A DNA stretch of 64,000 nt, from the NCBI RefSeq assembly GCF_000519005.1, contig NZ_JAER01000015.1:21658-85657 (forward strand), read 5' to 3'. This DNA is from Nocardioides sp. J54. Its GTDB lineage: Bacteria; Actinomycetota; Actinomycetes; Propionibacteriales; Nocardioidaceae. Under the pieces are notes generated by a model that worked only from the letters and a program-made list of their open reading frames with translations, did no database searches and was not told the origin of the DNA. This document shows positions 43,060 through 53,887 of this stretch, one piece after another (position 1 is the first letter of the stretch; each line of letters begins with the position of its first letter). The translations under genes were made by a program, and so were the position numbers.

Positions 43060-44799
43060 ATGGGTATGAAACTGAGGAAGGCCTTGGCGGTCGCGTCCGC
43101 CTCGGTCCTGGGGCTCTCGCTGGCCGCATGTGGAGGCGGCGACAGTGACGGCTCCGGTGGTGGCTCCGGCGACGTCGAGGGCACCAAGGGCGGGACGCTG
43201 TACTACCTGCAGCACTTCCCGTTCGAGGCGTCGGACCCGCAGCGCATCTACTACGGTGTGCAGCTGGCCAACTGGCGTCGGGTGTTCTACCGCGGCCTGC
43301 TCGCGTTCCCGATGTCGGAGGACGCCGAGGTCGGCACCACCCCCGTCCCGGACCTCGCGACCGACACCGGCACCTCGAGCGAGGGCGGCAAGGTCTGGAA
43401 GTTCACCCTCAAGGACGGCGTGAAGTGGGAGGACGGCTCCGACATCACGTGTGAGGACGTCCAGTACGGCACCAGCCGTGTCTTCGCCAACGACGTCATC
43501 ATCGGTGGCCCGAACTACACGCTCAGCTACATCGACGTGAAGGACTACCCGGGCCCCTACAAGGCGACCCCCGAGCAGCAGGCGGCCTTCGAGGACGCGG
43601 TCAGCTGCGACGGCAAGACCATCACGTTCCGGTTCAACAAGCCGTGGGCCGACTTCCCGCAGGCCATCGCCGGCATGATGATGACCGACCCGTACAAGAA
43701 GTCCTTCGACGAGGGCGAGAAGTCCCAGTGGAAGGTCCTGTCCAACGGTCCTTACAAGATCGAGGGCGGCAAGTGGGACAAGAACAAGGGCGCGACCCTG
43801 GTCCGCAACGACCAGTACGACCCGGCCACTGACGACCCGGAGCAGCTGCGCCTCGCCCTGCCCGACAAGATCGAGTGGCAGATCGACCCGTCCGACACCG
43901 CTGGCGAGCTCTTCAACGACCGCCTGATCAAGGACGCCGGCAACGACCAGTACGCCATCACCACGGCGCGCGTGGCCCCGCCGCAGTTCCCGCAGATCAC
44001 CGGTGCCGTCGAGGACCGCTACGAGAGCGTGCTCTCGCCGTACAACTCCTACCTGGTGCCGAACCACAAGAAGATCACCGACGTCAACGTCCGCAAGGCG
44101 CTGGCCGTGTCGCTGAACCTCAACGGTTACGTCAAGGCCCTCGGTGGCGAGCGCGTCGGCGAGCCCGGCGAGACCATCGTCAACCCGGGCGTCTCGGGTG
44201 CGCAGGACAACCCGGCGTTCTCCGAGGACAACGACAACAACGGTGACCCGGAGGCCGCCAAGGCCCTCCTGGCCGAGGCCGGCGTCAAGACGCCGTACCC
44301 GATCAAGCTCGCCTACCAGAAGTCGCCGACCACCGACAAGGCCATGGCGATCGTCAAGGAGAGCTGGGACGCCGCTGGCTTCAAGGTGACCCTCGAGGGC
44401 CTCAGCGACACGTACTACGACGTGATCGCGCAGCCCGACAAGGACGTCGACGTCATGTGGGCCGGCTGGGGTGCTGACTGGCCGTCGATGATGACGGTCC
44501 TCCCGCCGCTGTTCGACAGCCGCCCGAACGTCTCGTCCACCACCTGTGGCAACGACTACGGCTGCTACCAGAACGACGAGTTCGAGGCGCTCATCGACAA
44601 GGCCGCGAACTCGTCCGACATCGAGGAGCAGGTCGGCTTCCTGCAGGAGGCCGACAAGGTCCTCGGCGAGCAGTACGCCTACATCCCGCTCGAGGTGTCG
44701 AAGTTCAACTGGCTCCGCGGCTCCAAGGTCACCGGCTTCGCGACGACCCCCGCGTCGTCCGCCTACCCGGAGATCGGCCTCATCGGCGTGCAGAACTGA
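43060..44799 (+). CDS. ABC transporter substrate-binding lipoprotein, family 5
   Basis: A 579-residue lipoprotein: signal peptide with lipobox LSLAAC (Cys near residue 24), Gly/Ser linker, then an SBP_bac_5 domain (PVPDLATDTGTSSEGGKVWK, FTLKDGVKWEDGSDITCEDV, RFNKPWADFPQAIAG). It captures peptides or related substrates and passes them to the permeases. ATG 43060 is best placed relative to AAGGAGG (43047-43053); ATGs at 43054 and 43066 are alternatives. Two hairpins follow its stop, so it may be made in excess over the rest of the transporter. Confidence 0.93.
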   Translation: MGMKLRKALAVASASVLGLSLAACGGGDSDGSGGGSGDVEGTKGGTLYYLQHFPFEASDPQRIYYGVQLANWRRVFYRGLLAFPMSEDAEVGTTPVPDLATDTGTSSEGGKVWKFTLKDGVKWEDGSDITCEDVQYGTSRVFANDVIIGGPNYTLSYIDVKDYPGPYKATPEQQAAFEDAVSCDGKTITFRFNKPWADFPQAIAGMMMTDPYKKSFDEGEKSQWKVLSNGPYKIEGGKWDKNKGATLVRNDQYDPATDDPEQLRLALPDKIEWQIDPSDTAGELFNDRLIKDAGNDQYAITTARVAPPQFPQITGAVEDRYESVLSPYNSYLVPNHKKITDVNVRKALAVSLNLNGYVKALGGERVGEPGETIVNPGVSGAQDNPAFSEDNDNNGDPEAAKALLAEAGVKTPYPIKLAYQKSPTTDKAMAIVKESWDAAGFKVTLEGLSDTYYDVIAQPDKDVDVMWAGWGADWPSMMTVLPPLFDSRPNVSSTTCGNDYGCYQNDEFEALIDKAANSSDIEEQVGFLQEADKVLGEQYAYIPLEVSKFNWLRGSKVTGFATTPASSAYPEIGLIGVQN

Positions 44800-44834
44800 C
44801 GCTGAACCGGTAGGCAACTCGTAACACCCTCAGT

Positions 44835-44869
44835 GTGGTGCTGGGCGGGGGAACCCCGCCCAGCACCAC
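44835..44869 (+). terminator. Strong hairpin after the substrate-binding protein gene
   Basis: A perfect 16-bp stem, GTGGTGCTGGGCGGGG with its complement, and a GAA loop, 36 nt after the stop. No T-run follows; it is likely a partial terminator or an mRNA 3'-end stabiliser within the operon. Confidence 0.7.
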
Positions 44870-44870
44870 C

Positions 44871-44894
44871 GGGTGGAGCCCTGCGGCTCCACCC
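44871..44894 (+). terminator. Second hairpin in the transporter operon
   Basis: A perfect 10-bp stem, GGGTGGAGCC with its complement, and a CTGC loop, 2 nt after the first hairpin. The tandem pair lies before the DppB-like permease gene at 44957. Confidence 0.65.
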
Positions 44895-44956
44895 TCCACT
44901 CATGCGTCGGCACCCCCGGCGCGATCCAAGCCCGGACAGGAGCGTGAAGCAGTCCC

Positions 44957-45973
44957 ATGTGGGCCTACGCCGCGCGTCGCACCGCCATCGGACTCGTCCT
45001 GCTGCTGGTGCTCAGTTTCGTGACCTTCGTGCTGTTCTTCGCAGCGCCGGTCGACCAGGCGCGCTACGCCTGTGGCAAGCAGTGCACCGAGGAGCAGATC
45101 GCCGTCACCGAGCGGGCGCTCGGGTACGACAAGCCCGTCTACGAGCAGTGGGGCGCCTTCGTGAAGGGCATCGTCGCGGGACGCCAGTTCCCGGCGGACC
45201 CCGAGGTGCGTGCTGCTGCGCCCGAGACGGTCTCTGACTGCGCCGCTCCCTGCCTGGGCTACTCCAAACTGAACGCGAAGACCGTCAACGAGCTGATCGG
45301 TGACGCCGCCCCCATCTCCATCGCCCTCGCCCTCGTGGCCGTGGTGATGTGGCTGATAGGTGGGGTCTCACTGGGCATCCTGGCCGCGGTCACCAAGGGC
45401 TCGATCGTCGACCGCGGCATCGTCGGGCTGACCCTGGTCGCCTATGCGTTCCCCTCGTTCTTCATCGGCGTCTTCATGCTGAAGTACGTCGCCATCCGGT
45501 GGGAGCTGGTCCCACTACCCAGGTACGTGTCCATCGAGGACGGCGGCGTGTTCACCTGGCTGGAGAACCTCCTGCTTCCGGGCTTCGTGCTGGCCCTGCT
45601 CTTCCTCGCGGGCTACGTCCGCATGACCCGCGCGTTCGTGCTGGAGTCCCTCTCCGAGGACTACATCCGCACCGCCCGGGCGAAGGGCCTCAAGGGGCGG
45701 GTGGTGCTGTTCAAGCACGGCCTGCGTGCCGCACTCACGCCGCTGGTCACCATGACCGGCCTCGACCTGGCGGGCCTGCTCGGCGGCGCGATCATCACCG
45801 AGTCGGTGTTCGCCTACCCGGGCCTGGGCCTGCTGACGGTCCAGGCGTCCAACGCCTGGGACCTGCCGACGATCATCGGCGTGGTCGTCCTGGCCGGTGC
45901 CTTCGTGATCGTGGCCAACATCATCGTCGACATCGCCTACGCGTTCATCGATCCGCGTGTCCGGCTGGGCTGA
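44957..45973 (+). CDS. Dipeptide/oligopeptide-type ABC transporter permease (DppB-like)
   Basis: A 338-residue permease. It opens with AYAARRTAIGLVLLLVLSFV, the first membrane segment of DppB-type proteins, has a periplasmic loop with two pairs of cysteines (CGKQC, CAAPC) and an EAA motif TARAKGLKGRVVLFKHGLRA near residue 240, then ALTPLVTMTGLDLAGLLGGA. The cysteine pairs are unusual and could form disulfides. ACAGGAG at 44936-44942 is the ribosome site. Confidence 0.92.
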   Translation: MWAYAARRTAIGLVLLLVLSFVTFVLFFAAPVDQARYACGKQCTEEQIAVTERALGYDKPVYEQWGAFVKGIVAGRQFPADPEVRAAAPETVSDCAAPCLGYSKLNAKTVNELIGDAAPISIALALVAVVMWLIGGVSLGILAAVTKGSIVDRGIVGLTLVAYAFPSFFIGVFMLKYVAIRWELVPLPRYVSIEDGGVFTWLENLLLPGFVLALLFLAGYVRMTRAFVLESLSEDYIRTARAKGLKGRVVLFKHGLRAALTPLVTMTGLDLAGLLGGAIITESVFAYPGLGLLTVQASNAWDLPTIIGVVVLAGAFVIVANIIVDIAYAFIDPRVRLG

Positions 45974-45989
45974 GGAGAGGAGCGCAGGA

Positions 45990-47078
<1,089 letters not shown>

Positions 47079-47079
47079 G

Positions 47080-48375
<1,296 letters not shown>

Positions 48376-48376
48376 G

Positions 48377-48382
48377 TAGGGT
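48377..48382 (+). promoter_or_regulatory. rarA: -10 element (TAGGGT), rarA
   Basis: TAGGGT overlapping the stop region of the previous gene, 8-nt gap to GTG at 48391. Confidence 0.4.
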
Positions 48383-48390
48383 GGCTCGCC

Positions 48391-49749
48391 GTGGATGACG
48401 AGCCGCAGCTGTTCGACACCCCGGGCAGGAGTACGACGACCGGCGGGTCGCTGGCCGACGCGACCCACGCCGCGGCGCCGCTGGCGGTGCGGATGCGTCC
48501 GCGCGACCTCGACGAGCTGGTGGGCCAGTCCCACCTGCGCGCCCCGGGGTCGCCGCTGAGGCAGCTGGTCGAGGGCGACCAGTCGCTCTCGCTGCTCCTG
48601 TGGGGGCCGCCGGGCACCGGCAAGACGACGATCGCCTCGATCATCAGCCAGCAGACCGGCCGCCGCTTCGTGGAGGTCTCCGCCGTGTCCGCGGGGGTGA
48701 AGGAGGTGCGAGCGGCGATCGACACCGCCCGCCGGCAGCTCGTGGCCACGGGGGAGGAGACCGTCCTCTTCGTCGACGAGGTGCACCGGTTCAGCAAGGC
48801 GCAGCAGGACGCGCTGCTGCCCGGCGTCGAGAACCGCTGGGTCACCCTGGTCGCGGCGACCACGGAGAACCCCTCGTTCAGTGTGATCTCGCCGCTGCTC
48901 TCGCGCAGCCTGTTGCTGCGGCTGCAGCCGCTCACCGACGACGACATCGGGGAGGTGCTCGACGCCGCGGTCGCCGACGAGCGCGGCCTCGGCGGCGAGC
49001 TCACCCTCGACGAGGCGGCCCGCGAGCACATCGTCCGGCTGGCCGGTGGCGACGCACGCCGGTCGCTGACCTACCTCGAGGCGGCCGCCGGTGCGGCGCG
49101 CTCGAAGGGCAGCACCACGATCGACGTCGAGACGGCCGAGACGGCCGCCGACCAGGCCGCGGTCCGCTACGACCGCGACGGCGACCAGCACTACGACGTG
49201 GTCAGCGCGTTCATCAAGTCGGTGCGCGGCTCCGACGCCGACGCGGCGCTGCACTACCTCGCCCGGATGATCGAGGCCGGGGAGGACCCTCGTTTCATCG
49301 CCCGGCGGCTGATGATCCTGGCCAGCGAGGACATCGGCCTGGCCGACCCGACCGCACTGTCCACCGCGGTCGCCGCGGCACAGGCCGTGCAGCTGATCGG
49401 GATGCCGGAGGCCCAGCTCACCCTGGCTCACGCCACCATCGCGCTCGCGGTGGCACCCAAGTCCAACGCCGTCACCACCGCGATCTTCGAGGCGATCGCC
49501 GACGTGCGGGCCGGCAAGATCGGCAACGTCCCGCCGCACCTGCGCGACGCCCACTACTCCGGTGCGAAGTCGCTGGGCCACGGCGTCGGCTACGTCTACA
49601 GCCACGACGCGCCGTTCGGCGTCGCCGAGCAGCAGTACGCCCCCGACGTGGTCCTCGACCGCGCCTACTACCGCCCGACGGAGCTCGGGGCCGAGGCCGG
49701 GGTGAAGCAGCGGTGGGAGCGGGTCCGACGCATCATCCGGGGCAAGTAG
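48391..49749 (+). CDS. rarA: Replication-associated recombination protein A (RarA/MgsA)
   Basis: A 452-residue AAA+ ATPase acting at stalled replication forks. [20 protein letters not shown], Walker [12 protein letters not shown] near residue 74, Walker [15 protein letters not shown] near 130, sensor [11 protein letters not shown], and the C-terminal tetramerisation domain ([35 protein letters not shown]). Normal length. It begins 15 nt after the transporter operon but has its own -10. Confidence 0.95.
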   Translation: MDDEPQLFDTPGRSTTTGGSLADATHAAAPLAVRMRPRDLDELVGQSHLRAPGSPLRQLVEGDQSLSLLLWGPPGTGKTTIASIISQQTGRRFVEVSAVSAGVKEVRAAIDTARRQLVATGEETVLFVDEVHRFSKAQQDALLPGVENRWVTLVAATTENPSFSVISPLLSRSLLLRLQPLTDDDIGEVLDAAVADERGLGGELTLDEAAREHIVRLAGGDARRSLTYLEAAAGAARSKGSTTIDVETAETAADQAAVRYDRDGDQHYDVVSAFIKSVRGSDADAALHYLARMIEAGEDPRFIARRLMILASEDIGLADPTALSTAVAAAQAVQLIGMPEAQLTLAHATIALAVAPKSNAVTTAIFEAIADVRAGKIGNVPPHLRDAHYSGAKSLGHGVGYVYSHDAPFGVAEQQYAPDVVLDRAYYRPTELGAEAGVKQRWERVRRIIRGK

Positions 49750-49760
49750 TCTTGTCCGTC

Positions 49761-50303
49761 GTGACCACCCACCTCGCCGTACCCGACTGGCTGGCTGTGG
49801 TGACCCTCCTCGGCCTGCTGGCGCTGGTCGTGGCCGTGCTCGGCCTCGGCCTCTCCCTGCGCCGCTCGCGCCGGCACACCGAGGAGCTGCTGGCCGCCGC
49901 CGCGACCGACGCCGAGGCGCTGCGCGAGCAGCTGGCTGGCCTCGAGCAGCAGGTGCGCACCCGCACGACCGCGGTCGAGACCCGCGAGCGCGTGCCGGTC
50001 GCGGTGGTCGACGACCGCGAGTACCTCATCACCGACCTCGGCAAGGCGCGGGGGCCGAAGGTGCCGGCGCCCGTCGTCCCGGCTCCGCAGTTCGCCGACA
50101 TCCTGCTGCGCGAGAGCGTCATCAAGACCGCCTCGCTGGCCGCCGGCCTGCGCCGTGCGCTCTCGCCCGAGGTCCGCAACCGGATCCGGTTCGAGATGAA
50201 GCGCGAGGTCAAGCGCGCCCGCAAGCAGCGCAAGCTGATGCTGCGCGCCGCGCGCCGCGACTGGGAGACCCGCCAGCGCGCCGCGACGGAGGTGGCGTCG
50301 TGA
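49761..50303 (+). CDS. Hypothetical membrane-anchored coiled-coil protein
   Basis: A 180-residue protein with one N-terminal membrane segment (LAVVTLLGLLALVVAVLGLG), a coiled coil rich in Ala/Glu/Leu, and a very basic C-terminal part (EMKREVKRARKQRKLMLRAA). It is followed directly, with a 4-nt overlap, by a DUF6167 gene and then alaS, a recurring actinobacterial order of unknown role. GTG 49761 is taken as the start; a TTG at 49752 is possible. No function can be given. Confidence 0.7.
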   Translation: MTTHLAVPDWLAVVTLLGLLALVVAVLGLGLSLRRSRRHTEELLAAAATDAEALREQLAGLEQQVRTRTTAVETRERVPVAVVDDREYLITDLGKARGPKVPAPVVPAPQFADILLRESVIKTASLAAGLRRALSPEVRNRIRFEMKREVKRARKQRKLMLRAARRDWETRQRAATEVAS

Positions 50304-50614
50304 TCCGCTCCGGCGTGGTGTTCGGCGCCGGCGTCGCGGCCGGTGTCTACGGGATGGTGAAGGTGCGCCGCCTCGCCGAGGCGTTCACCCCCGACGGGAT
50401 GCGGGACCGGATCGGCGCCGCGGTGCTCGGCGCCCGGCTGCTCCGCGACGAGGTCGCGCAGGGACAGGCGGACGCGGAGACCCGACTGCGCGAGCACTAC
50501 CGCGGGCTGGGCATCGGGGGTGCTGCTGCCGGCCGCCCCGAGCTCGACGCCCGCCCGACCACGACGGCCCCGGTGGCCGCCCTGAGCAACAAGGAAGAGG
50601 AAGCCAAGCGATGA
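50300..50614 (+). CDS. DUF6167 family protein
   Basis: A 104-residue protein: N-terminal glycine-rich hydrophobic stretch (GVVFGAGVAAGVYGMVKV), then RRLAEAFTPDGMRDRIGAAV and a charged C-terminus. DUF6167 is an uncharacterised actinobacterial family usually coded just before alaS, as here. GTG 50300 overlaps the previous stop, and the alaS ATG overlaps its own stop (ATGA). Confidence 0.82.
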   Translation: MIRSGVVFGAGVAAGVYGMVKVRRLAEAFTPDGMRDRIGAAVLGARLLRDEVAQGQADAETRLREHYRGLGIGGAAAGRPELDARPTTTAPVAALSNKEEEAKR

Positions 50615-53307
50615 CGGACCGCTACCTGAGCAGCGCGGAGATCCGCAACCGGTTCCTCGCCCACTTCGAGGAGCGGGGACACACGGTCGTGCCCTCCGCC
50701 TCCCTGCTGCTGGACGACCCGAACCTGCTCTTCGTCAACGCCGGCATGGTGCCCTTCAAGCCGTACTTCCTCGGCCAGGAGACGCCGCCGTTCTCGCGGG
50801 CGACCAGCGTGCAGAAGTGCGTGCGCACCCTCGACATCGAGGAGGTCGGCAAGACCACCCGCCACGGCACGTTCTTCCAGATGAACGGCAACTTCTCCTT
50901 CGGTGACTACTTCAAGGAGGGCGCCGTCCAGTACGCCTGGGAGCTGATCACCGGCGACCAGGCCTCCGGTGGACTCGGCTTCAACCCCGACCGGATCTGG
51001 GTCACCGTGCTGCCCGAGGACGCCGAGGCGCGGGACGCGTGGAAGCGGATCGCGGGCCTGCCCGACGAGCGGATCCAGCCCCGCGGTCTCAAGGACAACT
51101 ACTGGAACATGGGCGTCCCCGGTCCCGGTGGCCCCTGCAGCGAGATCTACATCGACCGCGGTCCCGAGTTCGGCCCCGACGGCGGCCCCGAGGCCGACGA
51201 GGACCGGTTCCTGGAGATCTGGAACCTCGTCTTCATGCAGGAGGAGCTGTCGGCCGTCCGCGCCAAGGACGACTTCGACATCGCCGGGCCGCTGCCGAGC
51301 AAGAACATCGACACCGGCATGGGCCTCGAGCGCGTCGCCTACCTGCTCCAGGGCAAGAACAACCTGTACGAGATCGACACGGTCTTCCCCGTGATCGAGC
51401 GCGCCCAGGAGCTCAGCGGCAAGAAGTACGGCGCCCCGGGCTCCGACGCGCAGGTCGACGACGTGCGCTTCCGGGTCGTCGCCGACCACGTCCGCAGCTC
51501 GCTCATGCTCATCGGCGACGGCGTCACCCCCGGCAACGAGGGCCGTGGCTACGTGCTGCGCCGCCTGCTGCGCCGCGCGGTGCGCAACATGCGGCTGCTC
51601 GGCTACCAGGACCCGGCCCTGCCGGAGCTGCTGCCCGTCTCGCGCGACCGGATGGGGGAGAGCTACCCCGAGCTGGTCACCGACTGGGACCGCATCGCGC
51701 AGGTCGCCTTCGCCGAGGAGGAGGCGTTCCGCAAGACCCTCCAGGCCGGCACCCAGATCTTCGACCTCGCTGCCGGCGAGGTGAAGCAGTCCGGGGCGAG
51801 CACCATCCCGGGCGACAAGGCGTTCGCACTGCACGACACCTACGGCTTCCCGATCGACCTGACCCTCGAGATGGCCTCCGAGGCCGGGCTCAGCGTCGAC
51901 GAGCAGGGCTTCCGCCAGCTGATGACCGAGCAGCGCGAGCGTGCCAAGGCCGACGCCCGGGCGAAGAAGGGGCAGCACGCCGACACCGGCGTCTACCGCG
52001 GCATCCTCGACGCCAACGGCCCGACCGAGTGGCTCGCCTACGAGACCCTCGAGACCGAGTCCCGCCCGCTCGCGCTGCTGCGCGAGGGTGCGGCTGTCGA
52101 CGTCCTCGCTGCCGGCGAGATCGGTGAGCTGGTCCTGGACCGCACCCCGTTCTACGCCGAGTCCGGCGGCCAGGTCGCCGACGCCGGGACGATCGACTTC
52201 GAGGGCGGCACCCTCGAGGTGCTCGACGTCCAGCGCCCGGTGCGGGGGCTGGTCGTGCACCAGGTCCGCGTCGTCGACGGCGAGCTGCCGGCGAGCGCCT
52301 CGCTGCTGCACGCCCGGGTCGACCCCGACTGGCGCACCGGCGCCCGCCAGGCGCACTCCGGCACGCACATCGTGCACGCCGCGCTGCGCGAGGTGCTCGG
52401 TCCCACGGCCCTGCAGTCCGGCTCCTACAACCGGCCGGGCTACCTGCGCCTCGACTTCGGCTGGCTGAGCGCGCTGAACCCCGACCAGGTCCACGAGATC
52501 GAGCACGTCGCCAACAACGCGCTGCGCGCCGACCTGCCCGTCGGCTGGCAGTACATGACGCTCTCCGAGGCCAGGGACTGGGGCGCCCTCGCGCTCTTCG
52601 GCGAGACGTACGACGACCAGAAGGTCCGCGTCGTCGAGATCGGTGGCCCCTGGTCGCGTGAGCTGTGCGGTGGCACCCACGTCGACCACTCCAGCCAGGT
52701 TGGCACCATCGTGGTCACCGGCGAGGCCAGCGTCGGCTCCGGCAACCGCCGCATCGAGGCGCTCACCGGTGTCGAGGGCTTCTCCTACCTCGCCCGCGAG
52801 CGGGACGTCGTCAGCCAGCTCTCGACGCTGCTCAAGACCCAGCCCGACGACCTCGTCGGCCGGGTCTCCGACCTCGTCGACCGGCTGAAGCAGACCGAGA
52901 AGGAGATGGAGAAGATCCGTCTCGCCCAGCTGCTGTCCGGCGGTGCCGCGCTCGCGGAGGGCGCCGAGGTCGTCAACGGCGTCCGGGTCGTCGCGCAGCG
53001 CCTCGACGGTGCGAGCGGCGGTGACGTCCGTACCCTCGCCACCGACGTGCGCGGCCGGCTCGCCGGCGACACGCCCGCGGTCGTCGTGCTCATCGGTGCG
53101 GCGAACGGCAAGGCGTCCATCGTCGCGGCCCTCAACGACGCGGCCCAGGCCCGCGGCCTCAAGGCCGGCGACCTGGTCCGTGCGGCGGCCCCGTTCCTCG
53201 ACGGCAAGGGCGGCGGCAAGGCCGACCTCGCGCAGGGTGGCGGCGCCGACGTCTCGCGCATCGACGAGGCGCTGGCCGCCGTGACCGCGGCGGTCGCCTC
53301 CGCGTGA
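50611..53307 (+). CDS. alaS: Alanyl-tRNA synthetase
   Basis: An 898-residue enzyme. Catalytic core from YLSSAEIRNRFLAHFEERGH with RCVRTLDIEEVGKTTRHGTF-like motif 2 region and WNLVFMQ; editing domain with the zinc-binding HxxxH in SGTHIVHAAL near residue 588 and CGGTHVDHSSQVG near 689; C-terminal C-Ala domain with coiled coil and GGKADLAQGGGAD. Length and domain order are standard. ruvX follows after 7 nt. Confidence 0.97.
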   Translation: MTDRYLSSAEIRNRFLAHFEERGHTVVPSASLLLDDPNLLFVNAGMVPFKPYFLGQETPPFSRATSVQKCVRTLDIEEVGKTTRHGTFFQMNGNFSFGDYFKEGAVQYAWELITGDQASGGLGFNPDRIWVTVLPEDAEARDAWKRIAGLPDERIQPRGLKDNYWNMGVPGPGGPCSEIYIDRGPEFGPDGGPEADEDRFLEIWNLVFMQEELSAVRAKDDFDIAGPLPSKNIDTGMGLERVAYLLQGKNNLYEIDTVFPVIERAQELSGKKYGAPGSDAQVDDVRFRVVADHVRSSLMLIGDGVTPGNEGRGYVLRRLLRRAVRNMRLLGYQDPALPELLPVSRDRMGESYPELVTDWDRIAQVAFAEEEAFRKTLQAGTQIFDLAAGEVKQSGASTIPGDKAFALHDTYGFPIDLTLEMASEAGLSVDEQGFRQLMTEQRERAKADARAKKGQHADTGVYRGILDANGPTEWLAYETLETESRPLALLREGAAVDVLAAGEIGELVLDRTPFYAESGGQVADAGTIDFEGGTLEVLDVQRPVRGLVVHQVRVVDGELPASASLLHARVDPDWRTGARQAHSGTHIVHAALREVLGPTALQSGSYNRPGYLRLDFGWLSALNPDQVHEIEHVANNALRADLPVGWQYMTLSEARDWGALALFGETYDDQKVRVVEIGGPWSRELCGGTHVDHSSQVGTIVVTGEASVGSGNRRIEALTGVEGFSYLARERDVVSQLSTLLKTQPDDLVGRVSDLVDRLKQTEKEMEKIRLAQLLSGGAALAEGAEVVNGVRVVAQRLDGASGGDVRTLATDVRGRLAGDTPAVVVLIGAANGKASIVAALNDAAQARGLKAGDLVRAAAPFLDGKGGGKADLAQGGGADVSRIDEALAAVTAAVASA

Positions 53308-53314
53308 GGCCGCG

Positions 53315-53887
53315 GTGAGGAGCGGCGTCCGCCTGGGTGTCGACCCGGGCGACGCCCGGATCGGCGTCGCGCGCAGCGACCCGTCCGGACTGATCGCGAC
53401 GCCGGTCGAGACCGTGCGCCGCGGCAAGGGCGACCTCCGGCGCATCCACCAGATCGCGACCGCCGAGGGTGCGGTCGAGGTCGTGCTCGGCCTGCCGCGC
53501 TCGCTGTCCGGGGCCGAGGGACCGGCCGCGGTGAAGACGCGCGATTTCGCCGCCCGCCTCGCCCGGCGCGTCGCACCGGTGCCGGTGCGCCTCGTCGACG
53601 AGCGGCTCACGACCGTGACCGCGGAGGCTATGCTGCGCGACCAGCGCAAGGGGGCGAAGCGTCGCGCCGTGGTCGACCAGGTCGCAGCCGTCGTCATCCT
53701 CCAGCAGGCGCTGGACGCCGAACGCATGACCGGCCAGCCCCCGGGCGAGCTGGTCGATCCGGCCGGGCAGCCCGGGCAGCCCGGGCAGCCCGGGCAGCCC
53801 GGGCAGACCGGGCAGACCGGGCAGACCGGGCAGACCGGGGCCACCAGCACGGAGACCACCGGGGACACCGAAGGAGAAGACGGATGA
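53315..53887 (+). CDS. ruvX: Holliday junction resolvase-like RuvX (YqgF) with a Gly-Gln-Pro tail
   Basis: A 190-residue protein. Residues 1-140 are the RNase H-like RuvX fold: LGVDPGDARIGVARSDPSGL, VVLGLPRSLSGAEGP and VDERLTTVTAEAML, with acidic residues in place. The family cleans rRNA ends or processes Holliday junction-like DNA. The C-terminal about 35 residues are a Gly-Gln-Pro then Gly-Gln-Thr repeat, which the family normally lacks. GTG 53315 follows a GAGG-poor context. The stop overlaps the mltG ATG by 4 nt. Confidence 0.9.
   Translation: MRSGVRLGVDPGDARIGVARSDPSGLIATPVETVRRGKGDLRRIHQIATAEGAVEVVLGLPRSLSGAEGPAAVKTRDFAARLARRVAPVPVRLVDERLTTVTAEAMLRDQRKGAKRRAVVDQVAAVVILQQALDAERMTGQPPGELVDPAGQPGQPGQPGQPGQTGQTGQTGQTGATSTETTGDTEGEDG
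53765..53836 (+). repeat. Eight 9-bp tandem repeats at the 3' end of ruvX
   Basis: Four copies of GGGCAGCCC followed by four of GGGCAGACC, in frame, coding GQP x4 then GQT x4. The two sub-blocks suggest one point change that was then copied by slippage. A likely spot for copy-number variation between strains. Confidence 0.92.

Noticed and set aside
44835..44894. Tandem hairpins considered as a riboswitch
   Set aside because: Perfect short stems with tiny loops and no conserved aptamer core; they fit terminator or stabiliser hairpins.
53765..53836. Tandem repeats considered as a CRISPR array
   Set aside because: Units are 9 bp with no spacers, and lie in frame in ruvX.
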